A stretch of 64,000 bases of DNA from Roseiarcus sp963835215 (GTDB taxonomy: Bacteria; Pseudomonadota; Alphaproteobacteria; Rhizobiales; Beijerinckiaceae), in the NCBI GenBank assembly GCA_963835215.1, contig CAWIES010000002.1, forward strand, positions 1,116,001 through 1,180,000, in the 5' to 3' direction. This document shows, in pieces, positions 17,537 through 26,476 of this stretch (its first letter is position 1; each line of letters starts with the position of its first letter). Under the pieces are notes generated by a model. That model had not been told where the DNA came from. It ran no database searches and saw nothing but the letters and a program-made list of their open reading frames with translations. The translations under genes and the position numbers were made by a program.

Positions 17537-19633
17537 ATGTCTATAACGGCGACAGCCAGCGAGCCGACGGCTAGCCGCGGCGGCAAGGATATCGGCTTCG
17601 CGACGGCGATCGTGCTGATTCTTTGCCTGTTCTTCCTGCCCGTTCCCGCGGTGATGATCGATCTTGGGCTGGCGTTCTCGATCGCGCTGTCGGTGCTGAT
17701 CCTGATGGTCGCCCTGTGGATCAACAAGCCGCTCGAATTCTCGGCGTTTCCCGACCGTTCTGCTGGTGGCGACGATCCTGCGGCTGGCGCTCAACATCTC
17801 GACGACCCGTCTCATCCTGTCGCACGGCGCCCAGGGGATCACGGCCGCCGGCTACATCATCGGCGGCTTCGCCAACCTGGTGATGAGCGGCGACTTCGTC
17901 ATCGGCATCATCGTCTTCCTCATCCTCGTCACGATCAATTTCCTCGTCATCACCAAGGGCGCGACCCGTATCGCCGAGGTCGGCGCGCGCTTCACCCTCG
18001 ACGCCATTCCCGGCAAGCAGATGGCGATCGACGCCGATCTCTCGGCCGGCCTGATCGACGAGAAGGTCGCCCAGCAGCGCCGGCGCGAACTGGAGGAGGA
18101 GAGCGCCTTCTTCGGTTCGATGGACGGCGCCTCGAAATTCGTGCGCGGCGACGCCATCGCCGGCCTGATCATTCTTGCGGTCAACATCTTCGGCGGCATC
18201 GTCATCGGCGTCACGCCGCCATGGGCTTGGCCTTGGCGAGCGCGGCGGACATTTTCACCAAGCTGTCGGTCGGCGACGGTCTCGTCTCGCAGATCCCGGC
18301 GCTGATCATTTCGCTCGCCGCCGGCCTGCTGGTCGCCAAGGGCGGCACGCGCGGCTCAGCCGACAAGGCGGTGCTCGGTCAGCTCAGCCACTATCCGACC
18401 GCGCTGTATCATGTCGGCGCTGCTGATGTTCGTGCTCGGCGTCGTGCCCGGCCTGCCGTTCTTTCCCTTCGCGGCGCTCGGCGGCCTTGATGGCCTTCGT
18501 CGGCATCGCGATTCCCCGGCGCCTGGCGAGGGAGCGGGCCGCGGTCGCCGCGACCGACGCCGCGCGCGACGAGAAAACCCGCTCCGATGCGCGCAGCTCG
18601 ATCAAGGAGCAGCTGAAGTCGGCGGAGATCGAGCTGTGCTTCAGCAAGGAACTGACGGCGACGCTGCTCGCCTCGACATGACGAAATCGCCTCCCGCGTC
18701 GCCAAGATGCGCCGCAAATTCGCCCGCCAATATGGGTTCGTCGTTCCAGAGATCAAACTCACCGACGACATCCGAGCGCCGGCAAAGACCTATCAGATTC
18801 GTATCCACGGCACGGTGGTCGCGACGCAGGAGCTCGCGTGCAGCGAATTCCTGGTGATCGTCGGCGACGGCAAGCGCCCCAACGTGCCGGGCGACGAAGT
18901 CCGCGAGCCCGCCTTCGGCATGAAGGCGATGTCGATCTCGCAGGCCTATCTCAAGGACGTCAAGCGCGAGGGCTTCAAGCCGATCGATCCGGTGTCGGTG
19001 TTGCTGACCCATCTCAGCGAGGTCATCCACAACAATCTCGCGCAACTGCTCTCCTACAAGGACATGCGCTCGCTGCTCGATCGGCTCGAGCCGGAATACA
19101 AGCGTCTGATCGACGAGATCTGTCCTTCGCAGATCTCCTATTCCGGCTTGCAGGCGGTCCTCAAGCTGCTGCTCGCCGAGCGCGTGTCGATCCGCAACCT
19201 CAGTCTCATCCTCGAGGCGATCGCCGAGATCGCGCCGCATGTGCGCCGCCCCGAGCAGATCGTCGAACACGTGCAGCGTCCGCATGGCGCAGCAGATCTG
19301 CGGCGAAATCTCACGGACAAGGCGTCCTGAAAGCGTTCTGCGCCTGGGCAATCGCTGGGATCTGGTGTTCCACCAGAGCCTGAAGCGCGACGCCAAGGGC
19401 GAGGTGGTCGAATTCGACATCGATCCGCGCCTGATGGAGCAGTTCGCCGCAGAGGCCTCGGCCGCGATCCGCAAGCGGATGGAGGAGCGGCATCTCTTCG
19501 CGCTGGTGACCACCGCCGAGACCCGCCCTATGTGCGGATGATCATCGAGCGCATGTTCCCGACGCTGCCTGTGCTATCGCAGCTCGAAATCGCGCGCGGG
19601 TTCGAGGTCAAGTCGCTCGGCACGATCTCCTAA
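17537..19633 (+). pseudogene. flhA: Flagellar export protein FlhA (at least seven frame breaks)
   Basis: FlhA is the export-gate protein that binds chaperone-substrate complexes. The whole family sequence is present but split among the three frames: residues IGFATAIVLILCLFFLPVPA near 17590, ATILRLALNISTTRLILSHG from 17769, FTKLSVGDGLVSQIPALIIS near 18255, MSALLMFVLGVVPGLPFFPF from 18411, AFVGIAIPRRLARERA from 18493, RRKFARQYGFVVPEIKLTDD from 18710, LGNRWDLVFHQSLKRD near 19350, and the end (MIIERMFPTLPVLSQLEIAR) in a further frame to TAA at 19631-19633. Inferred errors: extra base at 17750-17752, 18409-18410, 18487-18488, 18676 and 19275; missing base near 18214-18220 and 19526; a possible compensating pair at 19305-19345. 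Corrected length is about 697 residues, normal for FlhA. Confidence 0.9.
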
Positions 19634-19634
19634 G

Positions 19635-20411
19635 ATGAATGTCGGCGGCGACATCTCGAAGCTGTTCGATCCCAACTTGAGCCTGGCGGTGTTCGTGCTG
19701 TTCTGCCGCATCGGCGGTTGCCTCATGCTGATGCCGGGCGTCTCCAGCGCGCAAATTCCGATGCAGATCCGGGCGCTTGTGGCCGTCGCGGTGACCTTGT
19801 CGCTCACCCCGCTGCTGCTTGATCAAGCGCCGCTGCATGCGCTCAGCAGCGATCCGCTGCCGGCGCTGCGCCTGATCGGGCTCGAAACGGCGATCGGCGT
19901 GACGATCGGCCTGCTGGGCCGAATGCTGTTCCTGGCGCTGGAGACGATGGCGGTCGGCGCGGCGACGATGCTCGGCCTCGCCAATCCGTTCGGCATCGAG
20001 GTCGAGGCGAACCAGGTCATGCCGCCGCTCGCCAATTTGATCGTTCTGTCCGCGACCGCGCTGATCTTCATCACCGACGCGGATTGGGAAGTGCTGCGCG
20101 GGATCGTCGCCTCCTATCACGTCATCCCGATGGGGGCGGATTTCGATCCTGGCTATTCGCTGCGCCAGGTCGTCGGGACGCTGGCCGAGTCGTTCCGCGT
20201 CGCGCTGCGGATCTGCTCGCCGTTCTTCCTCTATGCGGTCACGGTCAACCTGGCGATGAGCCTAATCAATCGCCTGACGCCCCAGGTCGCCATCTTCTAC
20301 GTGGCGACGCCCTTCATCGTCGCGGGCGGACTGTTGCTGCTCTACTTCACCGCTCGTCCGATGCTCACCGAGTTCATCGCGGCCTTCGCCGCCTGGCTGA
20401 GCGCGGGTTAG
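19635..20411 (+). CDS. fliR: Flagellar type III export protein FliR
   Basis: FliR completes the FliPQR export pore. The 258-residue product has about six hydrophobic segments and family signatures (VFVLFCRIGGCLMLMPGVSS, RALVAVAVTLSLTPLLLDQA, and the C-terminal NRLTPQVAIFYVATPFIVAG). It begins one base after the flhA stop, so it is probably coupled to flhA. It is intact, in contrast to flhA. Confidence 0.95.
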   Translation: MNVGGDISKLFDPNLSLAVFVLFCRIGGCLMLMPGVSSAQIPMQIRALVAVAVTLSLTPLLLDQAPLHALSSDPLPALRLIGLETAIGVTIGLLGRMLFLALETMAVGAATMLGLANPFGIEVEANQVMPPLANLIVLSATALIFITDADWEVLRGIVASYHVIPMGADFDPGYSLRQVVGTLAESFRVALRICSPFFLYAVTVNLAMSLINRLTPQVAIFYVATPFIVAGGLLLLYFTARPMLTEFIAAFAAWLSAG

Positions 20412-20414
20412 ACG

Positions 20415-20813
20415 ATGCGGCGGCGGCTCGATTCGCTTGCGAAGATCGGCGCTGTGCAGAAGCAACTGCACGATATGGCGGTCTGGCGCCTCGCTGAGCT
20501 TGAGCGCAAGCGCGACGCCCTCGCCGACGATCATCGTGCGATGTGGAAGGCGATGGGCGCCGGCCTTTCCGCCTATGGCCAGCCGGCCGCCGCCGCGCTG
20601 CGCAGCGTCCTTCGGCTTGAGCGGGAGATGGCGGCGGCCGAGGCCGCCTGCGCCAATCAGTCGCGACACGCCCTGGACCAAGGGGCGCGCGCCAAGCTCG
20701 CCGAGCGCGCGCATGAGGAATTGGACGCCAAATATCGCGACCAGCGCGAGCGCCGGGAGCTTGCCGATCTGATCGAACAGACGCTGCGTAAGCCGTCGTC
20801 AAGCTCGGCGTAA
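20415..20813 (+). CDS. Small helical protein of the flagellar cluster, possibly FliJ-like
   Basis: The 132-residue product is almost wholly charged and helical (KIGAVQKQLHDMAVWRLAEL, ERAHEELDAKYRDQRERREL), with no signal peptide or membrane helix, and is likely a coiled coil. It starts 3 bases after fliR. FliJ, the stalk-like coiled-coil of the export ATPase complex, has this size and character, so a FliJ-like role is plausible. Coiled coils align easily by chance, so this rests on composition and position only. Confidence 0.72.
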   Translation: MRRRLDSLAKIGAVQKQLHDMAVWRLAELERKRDALADDHRAMWKAMGAGLSAYGQPAAAALRSVLRLEREMAAAEAACANQSRHALDQGARAKLAERAHEELDAKYRDQRERRELADLIEQTLRKPSSSSA

Positions 20814-20858
20814 GCCAGCGGGCGGATGGTCTCCTCCATCCGAATCTGTGGAGTTTTC

Positions 20859-21455
20859 ATGGCTGCCGATCCGTCCTCGGACATCGTACTGGAAGTCGCC
20901 AAGGCGGCCGATCCGATGCGGGCCGCCGCCGCCGCCCAGCGCCTCAACACGCTCGCCGGCGCCGCGGCCCCCGATGCGGCCAACTTCGCGCAAACGCTGG
21001 CCGACACGGCGGCCGAGCCCGCGGCCACGGCCGCGATCCCCAGCGCCGCCGATGCGCGCGCGCGTTTCGCGGCCCTCGCCGCCGACGCGACCGACGAGAA
21101 GGCCAACAAGGTCAAGACCGGCTTCGAAGCGGTGATGCTCAACAGTTTTGTCAGTGAAATGATGCCCAAGGACAGCGAATCGTTCTTCGGTCAGGGGCTG
21201 GCCGGCGACATGTGGAAATCGATGCTGGCCGACCAGGTGTCGCGCCAGATCGCCAAGTCCGACGTTCTGGGCATCGCCAAGCGCCTCTTCTCGACCCACC
21301 CGCTCGCCACCAGCAGCGCACTGGAGGAGCCGCGCCGCGCCGACGCCAGCCAAGGCGCAACGGCGGCGCAAATGAGCTCCAATTCGCTGGCGCTGCCGGT
21401 CTCGGCCGACGTTCCTTCCGGCGGCGTCCTCTTCGCCAGGGGCAAGCACTCGTGA
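20859..21455 (+). CDS. Rod-binding protein (FlgJ N-terminal / CheL-like)
   Basis: I start this at the ATG at 20859 (MAADPSSDIVLEV), with GGAG about 6 bases upstream, rather than at an in-frame start at 20826. The 198-residue protein has a rod-binding domain at about residues 85-140 (GFEAVMLNSFVSEMMPKDSE, FFGQGLAGDMWKSMLADQVS), the region that in FlgJ caps the rod. The muramidase half of enterobacterial FlgJ is absent, as usual in alphaproteobacteria, where the protein has been called CheL. Flanking regions are alanine-rich and low in complexity. Confidence 0.85.
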   Translation: MAADPSSDIVLEVAKAADPMRAAAAAQRLNTLAGAAAPDAANFAQTLADTAAEPAATAAIPSAADARARFAALAADATDEKANKVKTGFEAVMLNSFVSEMMPKDSESFFGQGLAGDMWKSMLADQVSRQIAKSDVLGIAKRLFSTHPLATSSALEEPRRADASQGATAAQMSSNSLALPVSADVPSGGVLFARGKHS

Positions 21456-21844
21456 GCGCCGCCCTTCTGCGCATGGCGCCCAGCCCCAAGCCACAATCGC
21501 CCGCCAGCGTGATCATGCCGGTCGTCGAACGTCTGCTGCAAACGCTTGACGAGGAGAACGGGGCGATCTTGCGGCGCAGCCGGGTCGACTACAACGCCTT
21601 CAATCGCCGTAAGAGCCAGGGCCTGCTCGAACTCAACCGCCTCACGCCGAGTCTGAAGGGCATGCGGCTCAGCCCAGTGCTCGCCGCCGGGCTCGCCAAC
21701 CTGCAAGCGCGGCTCGAAACCAATCGCCGTCTGCTCAGCACGCAATTGACGGCGGCGCGCGCGGTTTCCGACATCATCACGCGGGCGATTCGCGACAGTC
21801 AGTCCGACGGCACCTATTCGGATCGCTACTGGGCCGACGAATGA
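21452..21844 (+). CDS. FlgN-like flagellar chaperone
   Basis: The 130-residue product is helical, with the pattern of FlgN, the export chaperone of FlgK and FlgL (VIMPVVERLLQTLDEENGAI, FNRRKSQGLLELNRL, and a C-terminal LLSTQLTAARAVSDIITRAI). I choose GTG at 21452, which overlaps the upstream TGA as GTGA; the in-frame ATG at 21473 is the alternative. It is encoded in the same cluster as its expected clients. Its end overlaps the next start by 4 bases. Confidence 0.72.
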   Translation: MSAALLRMAPSPKPQSPASVIMPVVERLLQTLDEENGAILRRSRVDYNAFNRRKSQGLLELNRLTPSLKGMRLSPVLAAGLANLQARLETNRRLLSTQLTAARAVSDIITRAIRDSQSDGTYSDRYWADE

Positions 21845-22302
21845 TCCGCATCATCATGATCGGATTTTGGGCCTGCCTGGCGACGCTCGCCGCCGGTTAT
21901 GCGATGACCCACGTCCGCGCGATGGAAGCGAAGCCCGCAGTCGCCGCCGCAGATGCCGCCGCCGCGCACGAGATGAAGAAGACCAAGGAAATCGACGTCC
22001 CGAAGATTCGCGACGGCGCCGTCAAGGGCTACATCGTCGCCCAGTTCTCTTATGTCGTCGACGATGCTCTGGCCAAGGCGGCGCCGATTTCGCCCGACGA
22101 TTACATTGTCGAAGAGGCGTTCCAGTACATTTTCTCCGATCCGGAAATCGACTTCGACCATCTCGAAACGTTCGACTTGAAGAAGATGACGGATGCGCTG
22201 ACCAAGGCCGTCAACGCCCGCCTCAAGGCCGAAGTCGTCACCAGCATCGGCATCCAGCAATTCAGCTTTCTGACCGCGACGCAGGCCAAGAAGCGCCTCT
22301 GA
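21841..22302 (+). CDS. Uncharacterised membrane-anchored protein at the end of the flagellar cluster
   Basis: The 153-residue protein has one N-terminal hydrophobic helix (residues 3-24, IIMIGFWACLATLAAGYAMT), an alanine-rich linker, and a soluble, presumably periplasmic domain (GYIVAQFSYVVDDALAKAAP, ETFDLKKMTDALTKAVNARL). The layout resembles FliL-type proteins, but I see no convincing FliL motif. It overlaps the FlgN-like gene by 4 bases, so it belongs to the flagellar transcript. It converges with the methyltransferase gene, tail overlapping tail by about 40 bases. Confidence 0.72.
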   Translation: MIRIIMIGFWACLATLAAGYAMTHVRAMEAKPAVAAADAAAAHEMKKTKEIDVPKIRDGAVKGYIVAQFSYVVDDALAKAAPISPDDYIVEEAFQYIFSDPEIDFDHLETFDLKKMTDALTKAVNARLKAEVVTSIGIQQFSFLTATQAKKRL

Positions 22303-23149
22303 GCGGGAGGGCCGACCAGGTTGGCGTCGCCGCGCGCAGCATTCGCGCGCCGCCGCGCCGCTTCGGCGCTTGCCCGGGCGCATAGCGCGCGGCGATCTCG
22401 CCGGCGCTGAGGTCTTCGAGGATGGCAAAACCGAGCGCGCGAAGCCGCGCTTGCAGCGAGGCGGGGTCGAAGGAAGCGCGCAGCGGTTCGCCGGCGGCCG
22501 CGACCCTCGCCGCCAGCGCCGCATGCGCTTCACGCGCCTCGATCGTCTCGGGCGGGACGACGTAGTCGAACACGATCTCGGCTCCGCCGGCCAGCGCCGC
22601 CACCGCCGCCAGCGTGGCGTAGACCGCCTCGGGCGTCAGATAGGGCGTCACGCCGAGCCAGAGGAAGAACGAGGGCTGGGCGGCCTCGAAGCCGGCCGCG
22701 GCGAGCGCTTCGCTCAGGCCCTGGGTTTCAAAGTCGCAGCCGACATAGACGACGTGCGCCGGCTCGGCGACGCCCGCCGCCGCCAAACGACGACGCTTCT
22801 CGCGTTGGGTCGCGGGATGGTCGATCTCGAAGACGATGAGGCCGGGCGTGGGCGCAACTCTGTAGGCGAACGTGTCGAGGCCCGCGCCAAGGACCACCGC
22901 TTGTCGAACCCCGCGCCCGATCGCCTCCTGCGCCGCGTCCTCGGCAAAGCGGCTGCGCAGCGCGATGAACAGCCGCAGGAAGCGCCGCTCGGGATGCGCC
23001 AGCGCCTTGGCGAGCGCGTCTTGCGCGTCCGGTCCGAGGATGCCGACCGCCAGCGGATCGGCGAAGATCTGTCCGCCCTCGAGCGCCTGATGGGCGGCGC
23101 GATGGCCGGCGGCGCCGAGCGCGGTGCGGCTGAATTCACCCTGTCGCAT
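22262..23149 (-). CDS. Class I SAM-dependent methyltransferase (leucine carboxyl methyltransferase-like family)
   Basis: I start this at the ATG at 23147-23149 (MRQGEFSRTALGAAGHRAAH), giving 295 residues; an upstream extension to 23374 is arginine-rich and not protein-like. The SAM-binding motif is clear (VVLGAGLDTFAYR near residues 85-97), followed by an acidic ribose-binding position (FEIDHPATQ) and LWLGVTPYLTPEAVYATLAA. This matches the large bacterial family related to leucine carboxyl methyltransferases whose substrates are mostly unknown. It is divergent from the GT39 gene. Confidence 0.88.
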   Translation of the reverse strand: MRQGEFSRTALGAAGHRAAHQALEGGQIFADPLAVGILGPDAQDALAKALAHPERRFLRLFIALRSRFAEDAAQEAIGRGVRQAVVLGAGLDTFAYRVAPTPGLIVFEIDHPATQREKRRRLAAAGVAEPAHVVYVGCDFETQGLSEALAAAGFEAAQPSFFLWLGVTPYLTPEAVYATLAAVAALAGGAEIVFDYVVPPETIEAREAHAALAARVAAAGEPLRASFDPASLQARLRALGFAILEDLSAGEIAARYAPGQAPKRRGGARMLRAATPTWSALPLRGASWPASRSES

Positions 23150-23282
23150 GAACGGGGAAACTACCGGCAAGGGCGGCGAATGTCGACGCGCAGAGCCGAT
23201 GCGCCCGCAGCCGCGGCAATTCGCAATCGCCATTGGGCCGGCGTCGGCGTATGAATGCGCCGGCGCGCAGCGGAGGCCGGGC

Positions 23283-24812
23283 ATGGCAGGCGGCGAGGGA
23301 TCGAGATTGCGCGGCGCCGCGACGCCCTCGCTGGCGCTTGGCCTTCTGTGCCTGCTGCTGCACCTCGCCATCAACGGCCGTTACGACATTTTTCGCGACG
23401 AGCTCTATTTCATCGTTTGCGGCCAGCACCCGGCGCTCGGCTATGTCGACCAGCCGCCGCTTATTCCGCTGATCGCGGCGGGGGTTCACGCGCTGTTTGG
23501 CGCGAGCGCGTGGCCGCTTCGCCTCGTGCCAGCGCTGGCGATGGCGGCGACGACGGCGCTTGGCGCCGAATATGCGCGGCTTCTTGGCGGCGGGCGCTTC
23601 GCGCAATGGCTGTGCGGCCTCGCCGTGCTCTGCGCCCCGGTACTGCTGGTCGACGGCCTGCTGCTGGCGACCGATAGTCTGCAGCCGCTGACCTGGCTCG
23701 CCTGCGCCTGGTGCCTGACGCGGGTCGCGCAGACGCAAGACGAACGCTGGTGGCTCGGCTTCGGCCTCGCAGCCGGAATCAGCCTCGCGGCGAAATATCT
23801 CATCCTTTTCTTTCTCGCCTCGCTGGCGATCGGCGCCCTGGCGACGCCGCTACGACGCTCGCTGGGTCGGCCGTGGATCTATCTTGGCGCGCTGATCGCG
23901 TTCCTGTTCCTCGCCCCCAGCCTCTATTGGCAGGCGGAGAACGGCTGGCCATTCCTCGAGCTCGGCGGCGCGGCGGCGGCCAAGAACCTCGCGCTGTCGC
24001 CGCTGGCGTTCCTTGGCCAGCAGGCGCTGTTCGTTCTGCCGCTGTCGGCGGCGGTCGCGTTCGTTGGTCTTTGGCGCTTCTCGGTGCGTCCGCCGCTGCC
24101 GGCGCTGCGCGCCTTTCCGATCGCCTTCGTCGTGATGCAAGTCCTCGTCTACCTGCTGCACGGCAAGGCCTATTACATTGCCCCGTTCTATCCAATTTTG
24201 TTCGCCGGCGGCGCGCTGGCGATCGAGGGTTGGATCGCGCGGCCAGTTCTGCGCATCGTCGTCGCCGCCGCGATCGCGATCTCTGGCATCGCCATTGCGC
24301 CGATGGCGCTGCCGATCCTGCCGCCCGAAGACTTCGCCGCTTACGCGCATGCGCTCGGCATGCCCTCGCGAGCGAGCGCGATGGAAAAAGGCGCTCCGAG
24401 CGTACTGCCGCAATATTTGGCCGACATGCTCGGGTGGCGCGAGATGGCCGAAAAAGTGAGCGCCGTCTACAACGCTCTTGCGCCCGAGGAGCGCGCCAAG
24501 GCGGTGTTTTTCGGCCGCAACTACGGCGAGGCCGCCGCTCTCGACGTCTACGGCCCCGCGTCCAACGGACCGCCGGCGATCAGCGGCCACAACAACTACT
24601 ATCTCTGGGGACCGCTTGGCTTCGACGGTTCGGTGATGATCGTGGTCGGCGACCCGGCGCCTTACGCCGCGCAGTTCGACAGCGTCACGCGGGTCGGCGA
24701 GCTTGATACCCCTTACGCCATGCCCTCCGAAACCAATATCCCGATCTCCATCCTGCGCGGCCTCCACGTCCCGCTCGCGACGGCCTGGCCGAAGCTCAAG
24801 CACTATGACTAG
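23283..24812 (+). CDS. Glycosyltransferase family 39 (ArnT/PMT-like) membrane protein
   Basis: The 509-residue product, from the ATG at 23283, has about ten hydrophobic segments. An early luminal loop carries the GT39 acidic motif (YDIFRDELYFIVCGQHPALG, then YVDQPPLIPL). Such enzymes transfer sugars from polyprenyl-phosphate donors to lipid A, polysaccharide or protein on the periplasmic side. The C-terminal part (from about residue 400) is a periplasmic domain (VFFGRNYGEAAALDVYGPAS). Acceptor and donor are unknown. A second GT39 gene lies at 45904-47421. Confidence 0.85.
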   Translation: MAGGEGSRLRGAATPSLALGLLCLLLHLAINGRYDIFRDELYFIVCGQHPALGYVDQPPLIPLIAAGVHALFGASAWPLRLVPALAMAATTALGAEYARLLGGGRFAQWLCGLAVLCAPVLLVDGLLLATDSLQPLTWLACAWCLTRVAQTQDERWWLGFGLAAGISLAAKYLILFFLASLAIGALATPLRRSLGRPWIYLGALIAFLFLAPSLYWQAENGWPFLELGGAAAAKNLALSPLAFLGQQALFVLPLSAAVAFVGLWRFSVRPPLPALRAFPIAFVVMQVLVYLLHGKAYYIAPFYPILFAGGALAIEGWIARPVLRIVVAAAIAISGIAIAPMALPILPPEDFAAYAHALGMPSRASAMEKGAPSVLPQYLADMLGWREMAEKVSAVYNALAPEERAKAVFFGRNYGEAAALDVYGPASNGPPAISGHNNYYLWGPLGFDGSVMIVVGDPAPYAAQFDSVTRVGELDTPYAMPSETNIPISILRGLHVPLATAWPKLKHYD

Positions 24813-24902
24813 GGCTCGAACGCACCGCGCCCTTGCCTTTTCTCGTCGCTCCGCGCATAGGCCCGTTCGAACCTCCGAACCCCGAAATCCGAGCGCGTCC
24901 CC

Positions 24903-26000
24903 ATGGGCTTCAAATGCGGTATTGTCGGCCTGCCCAATGTCGGCAAGTCGACGCTGTTCAACGCGCTCACGCAGACCGCGGCTGCACAGGCGGCCAATTA
25001 TCCCTTCTGCACCATCGAGCCCAATGTCGGCGACGTCGCCGTGCCCGACCCGCGGCTGGAGACGCTGGCGGCGATCGCCAGCTCGAAAGAGATCATCGCG
25101 ACCCGGCTGACCTTCGTCGACATCGCCGGCCTGGTGCGCGGCGCCTCGAAAGGGGAGGGGCTCGGCAATCAGTTTCTCGCCAACATCCGCGAGTGCGACG
25201 CGATCGCTCACGTCGTGCGTTGCTTCGAGGATGGCGACGTCACCCATGTTGAAGGGCGCATCGACCCACTCTCCGACATCGCGACGATCGAAACCGAACT
25301 GATGCTCGCCGATCTCGAAAGCCTCGAACGGCGCGTCGTCGCCATGGAAAAGCGGGCCAAGGGCGGCGACAAAGAGGCCAAGGAGCTGCTGGCGCTCGCA
25401 GAGCGTAGCCTCGTCGAATTGCGCGAGGGCCGCCCCGCTCGCGCGGCCGGGGTCAGCCGCGAAGAGCACAAGCTATTCCAGTCGCTCGGGCTCCTGTCCT
25501 CCAAGCCGGTGCTCTACGTCTGCAACGTCGAGGAGGCCGCCGCGGATCACGGCAACTCGCGTTCAAATCAGGTCCGTGAAGTGGCGGCCAAGGAGGGCGC
25601 GGTCGCCGTCGTCGTCTCGGCCAAGATCGAAAGCGAGATCGCCGTCCTCCCGCAGGCTGAGCAGAAAGACTATCTCGAAGCCGTCGGCCTGGCCGAGCCC
25701 GGCCTCAACCGCGTCATTCGCGCCGGCTACGATCTGTTGCACCTCGTCACCTTCTTCACTGTCGGGCCGAAGGAAGCGCGCGCCTGGACGGTCGAGAAGG
25801 GCGCCAAGGCGCCGCAGGCGGCGGGCGTCATCCACACCGACTTTGAAAAAGGCTTCATCCGCTCCGAGACGATCGCCTATGATGACTACGTCGCCTGCAA
25901 CGGCGAAGCGGGCGCGCGGGAAGCGGGCAAATTTCGCCTCGAGGGCAAGGACTACGTCGTCCACGACGGCGACGTGCTGCATTTCCGTTTCGCCAACTGA
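24903..26000 (+). CDS. ychF: Redox-regulated ribosome-associated ATPase YchF
   Basis: YchF is a universally conserved Obg-like P-loop ATPase that binds ribosomes and is linked to oxidative-stress responses. The 365-residue product starts MGFKCGIVGLPNVGKSTLFN with the P-loop GLPNVGKS, then TLVDIAG-type switch II (FVDIAGLVRGASKGEGLGNQ). The nucleotide-specificity region reads YVCNVEE in place of the NKxD motif of true GTPases, as expected for YchF. The C-terminal TGS-like domain ends YVVHDGDVLHFRF. It is complete. Confidence 0.97.
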   Translation: MGFKCGIVGLPNVGKSTLFNALTQTAAAQAANYPFCTIEPNVGDVAVPDPRLETLAAIASSKEIIATRLTFVDIAGLVRGASKGEGLGNQFLANIRECDAIAHVVRCFEDGDVTHVEGRIDPLSDIATIETELMLADLESLERRVVAMEKRAKGGDKEAKELLALAERSLVELREGRPARAAGVSREEHKLFQSLGLLSSKPVLYVCNVEEAAADHGNSRSNQVREVAAKEGAVAVVVSAKIESEIAVLPQAEQKDYLEAVGLAEPGLNRVIRAGYDLLHLVTFFTVGPKEARAWTVEKGAKAPQAAGVIHTDFEKGFIRSETIAYDDYVACNGEAGAREAGKFRLEGKDYVVHDGDVLHFRFAN

Positions 26001-26010
26001 GGCGAGGTCG

Positions 26011-26476
26011 ATGGGCGTGCTCTATTTCGAGGATTTTCCTGCCGGCGAAGTGGTCGAATTCGGCGATCGCGAGGTGACCGCCGAGGAGATTGTCGCCTTC
26101 GCGCGGCAATTCGATCCGCAACCCTTCCATCTCAGCGAAGAACAGGGGCGGGCGTCGGTCGCTGGCGGCCTGATCGCGTCGGGCTGGCATACAGCCTCGA
26201 TGATGATGCGCGTCATTTGCGACGAGATGCTGGTCAACGCCGCCGGTCAGGGCTCGCCGGGGATGGAGGCGATCGACTGGCTGAAGCCTGTCCGGCCGGG
26301 CGACCGCCTCAGGGTGCGCCGGACAACCGTGAGCGCGCGAATCTCCACGCTCGCGTCCGGAGATCGGCGTCATCGAGGCGCGGTTCGAGCTGATGAATCA
26401 GAACCGCGAAATCGTGATGACGCAGCAGGGTTCGATGTTCTTTCGCCGCCGCCCGAGCGCCGAGGCCGCGCGATGA
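26011..26476 (+). pseudogene. MaoC-like hot-dog dehydratase, first of a tandem pair (one-base frameshift)
   Basis: The product starts MGVLYFEDFPAGEVVEFGDR and carries the MaoC hydratase pattern FARQFDPQPFHLSEE with GGLIASGWHTASMMMRV. The frame breaks near 26350 (ACGCTCGCG, one C too many). The reading then continues as PEIGVIEARFELMNQNREIV to TGA at 26474-26476. Corrected length is 154 residues. MaoC-like enzymes hydrate enoyl-CoA thioesters; the substrate here is unknown. The stop overlaps the start of the second copy as ATGA. Confidence 0.85.
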
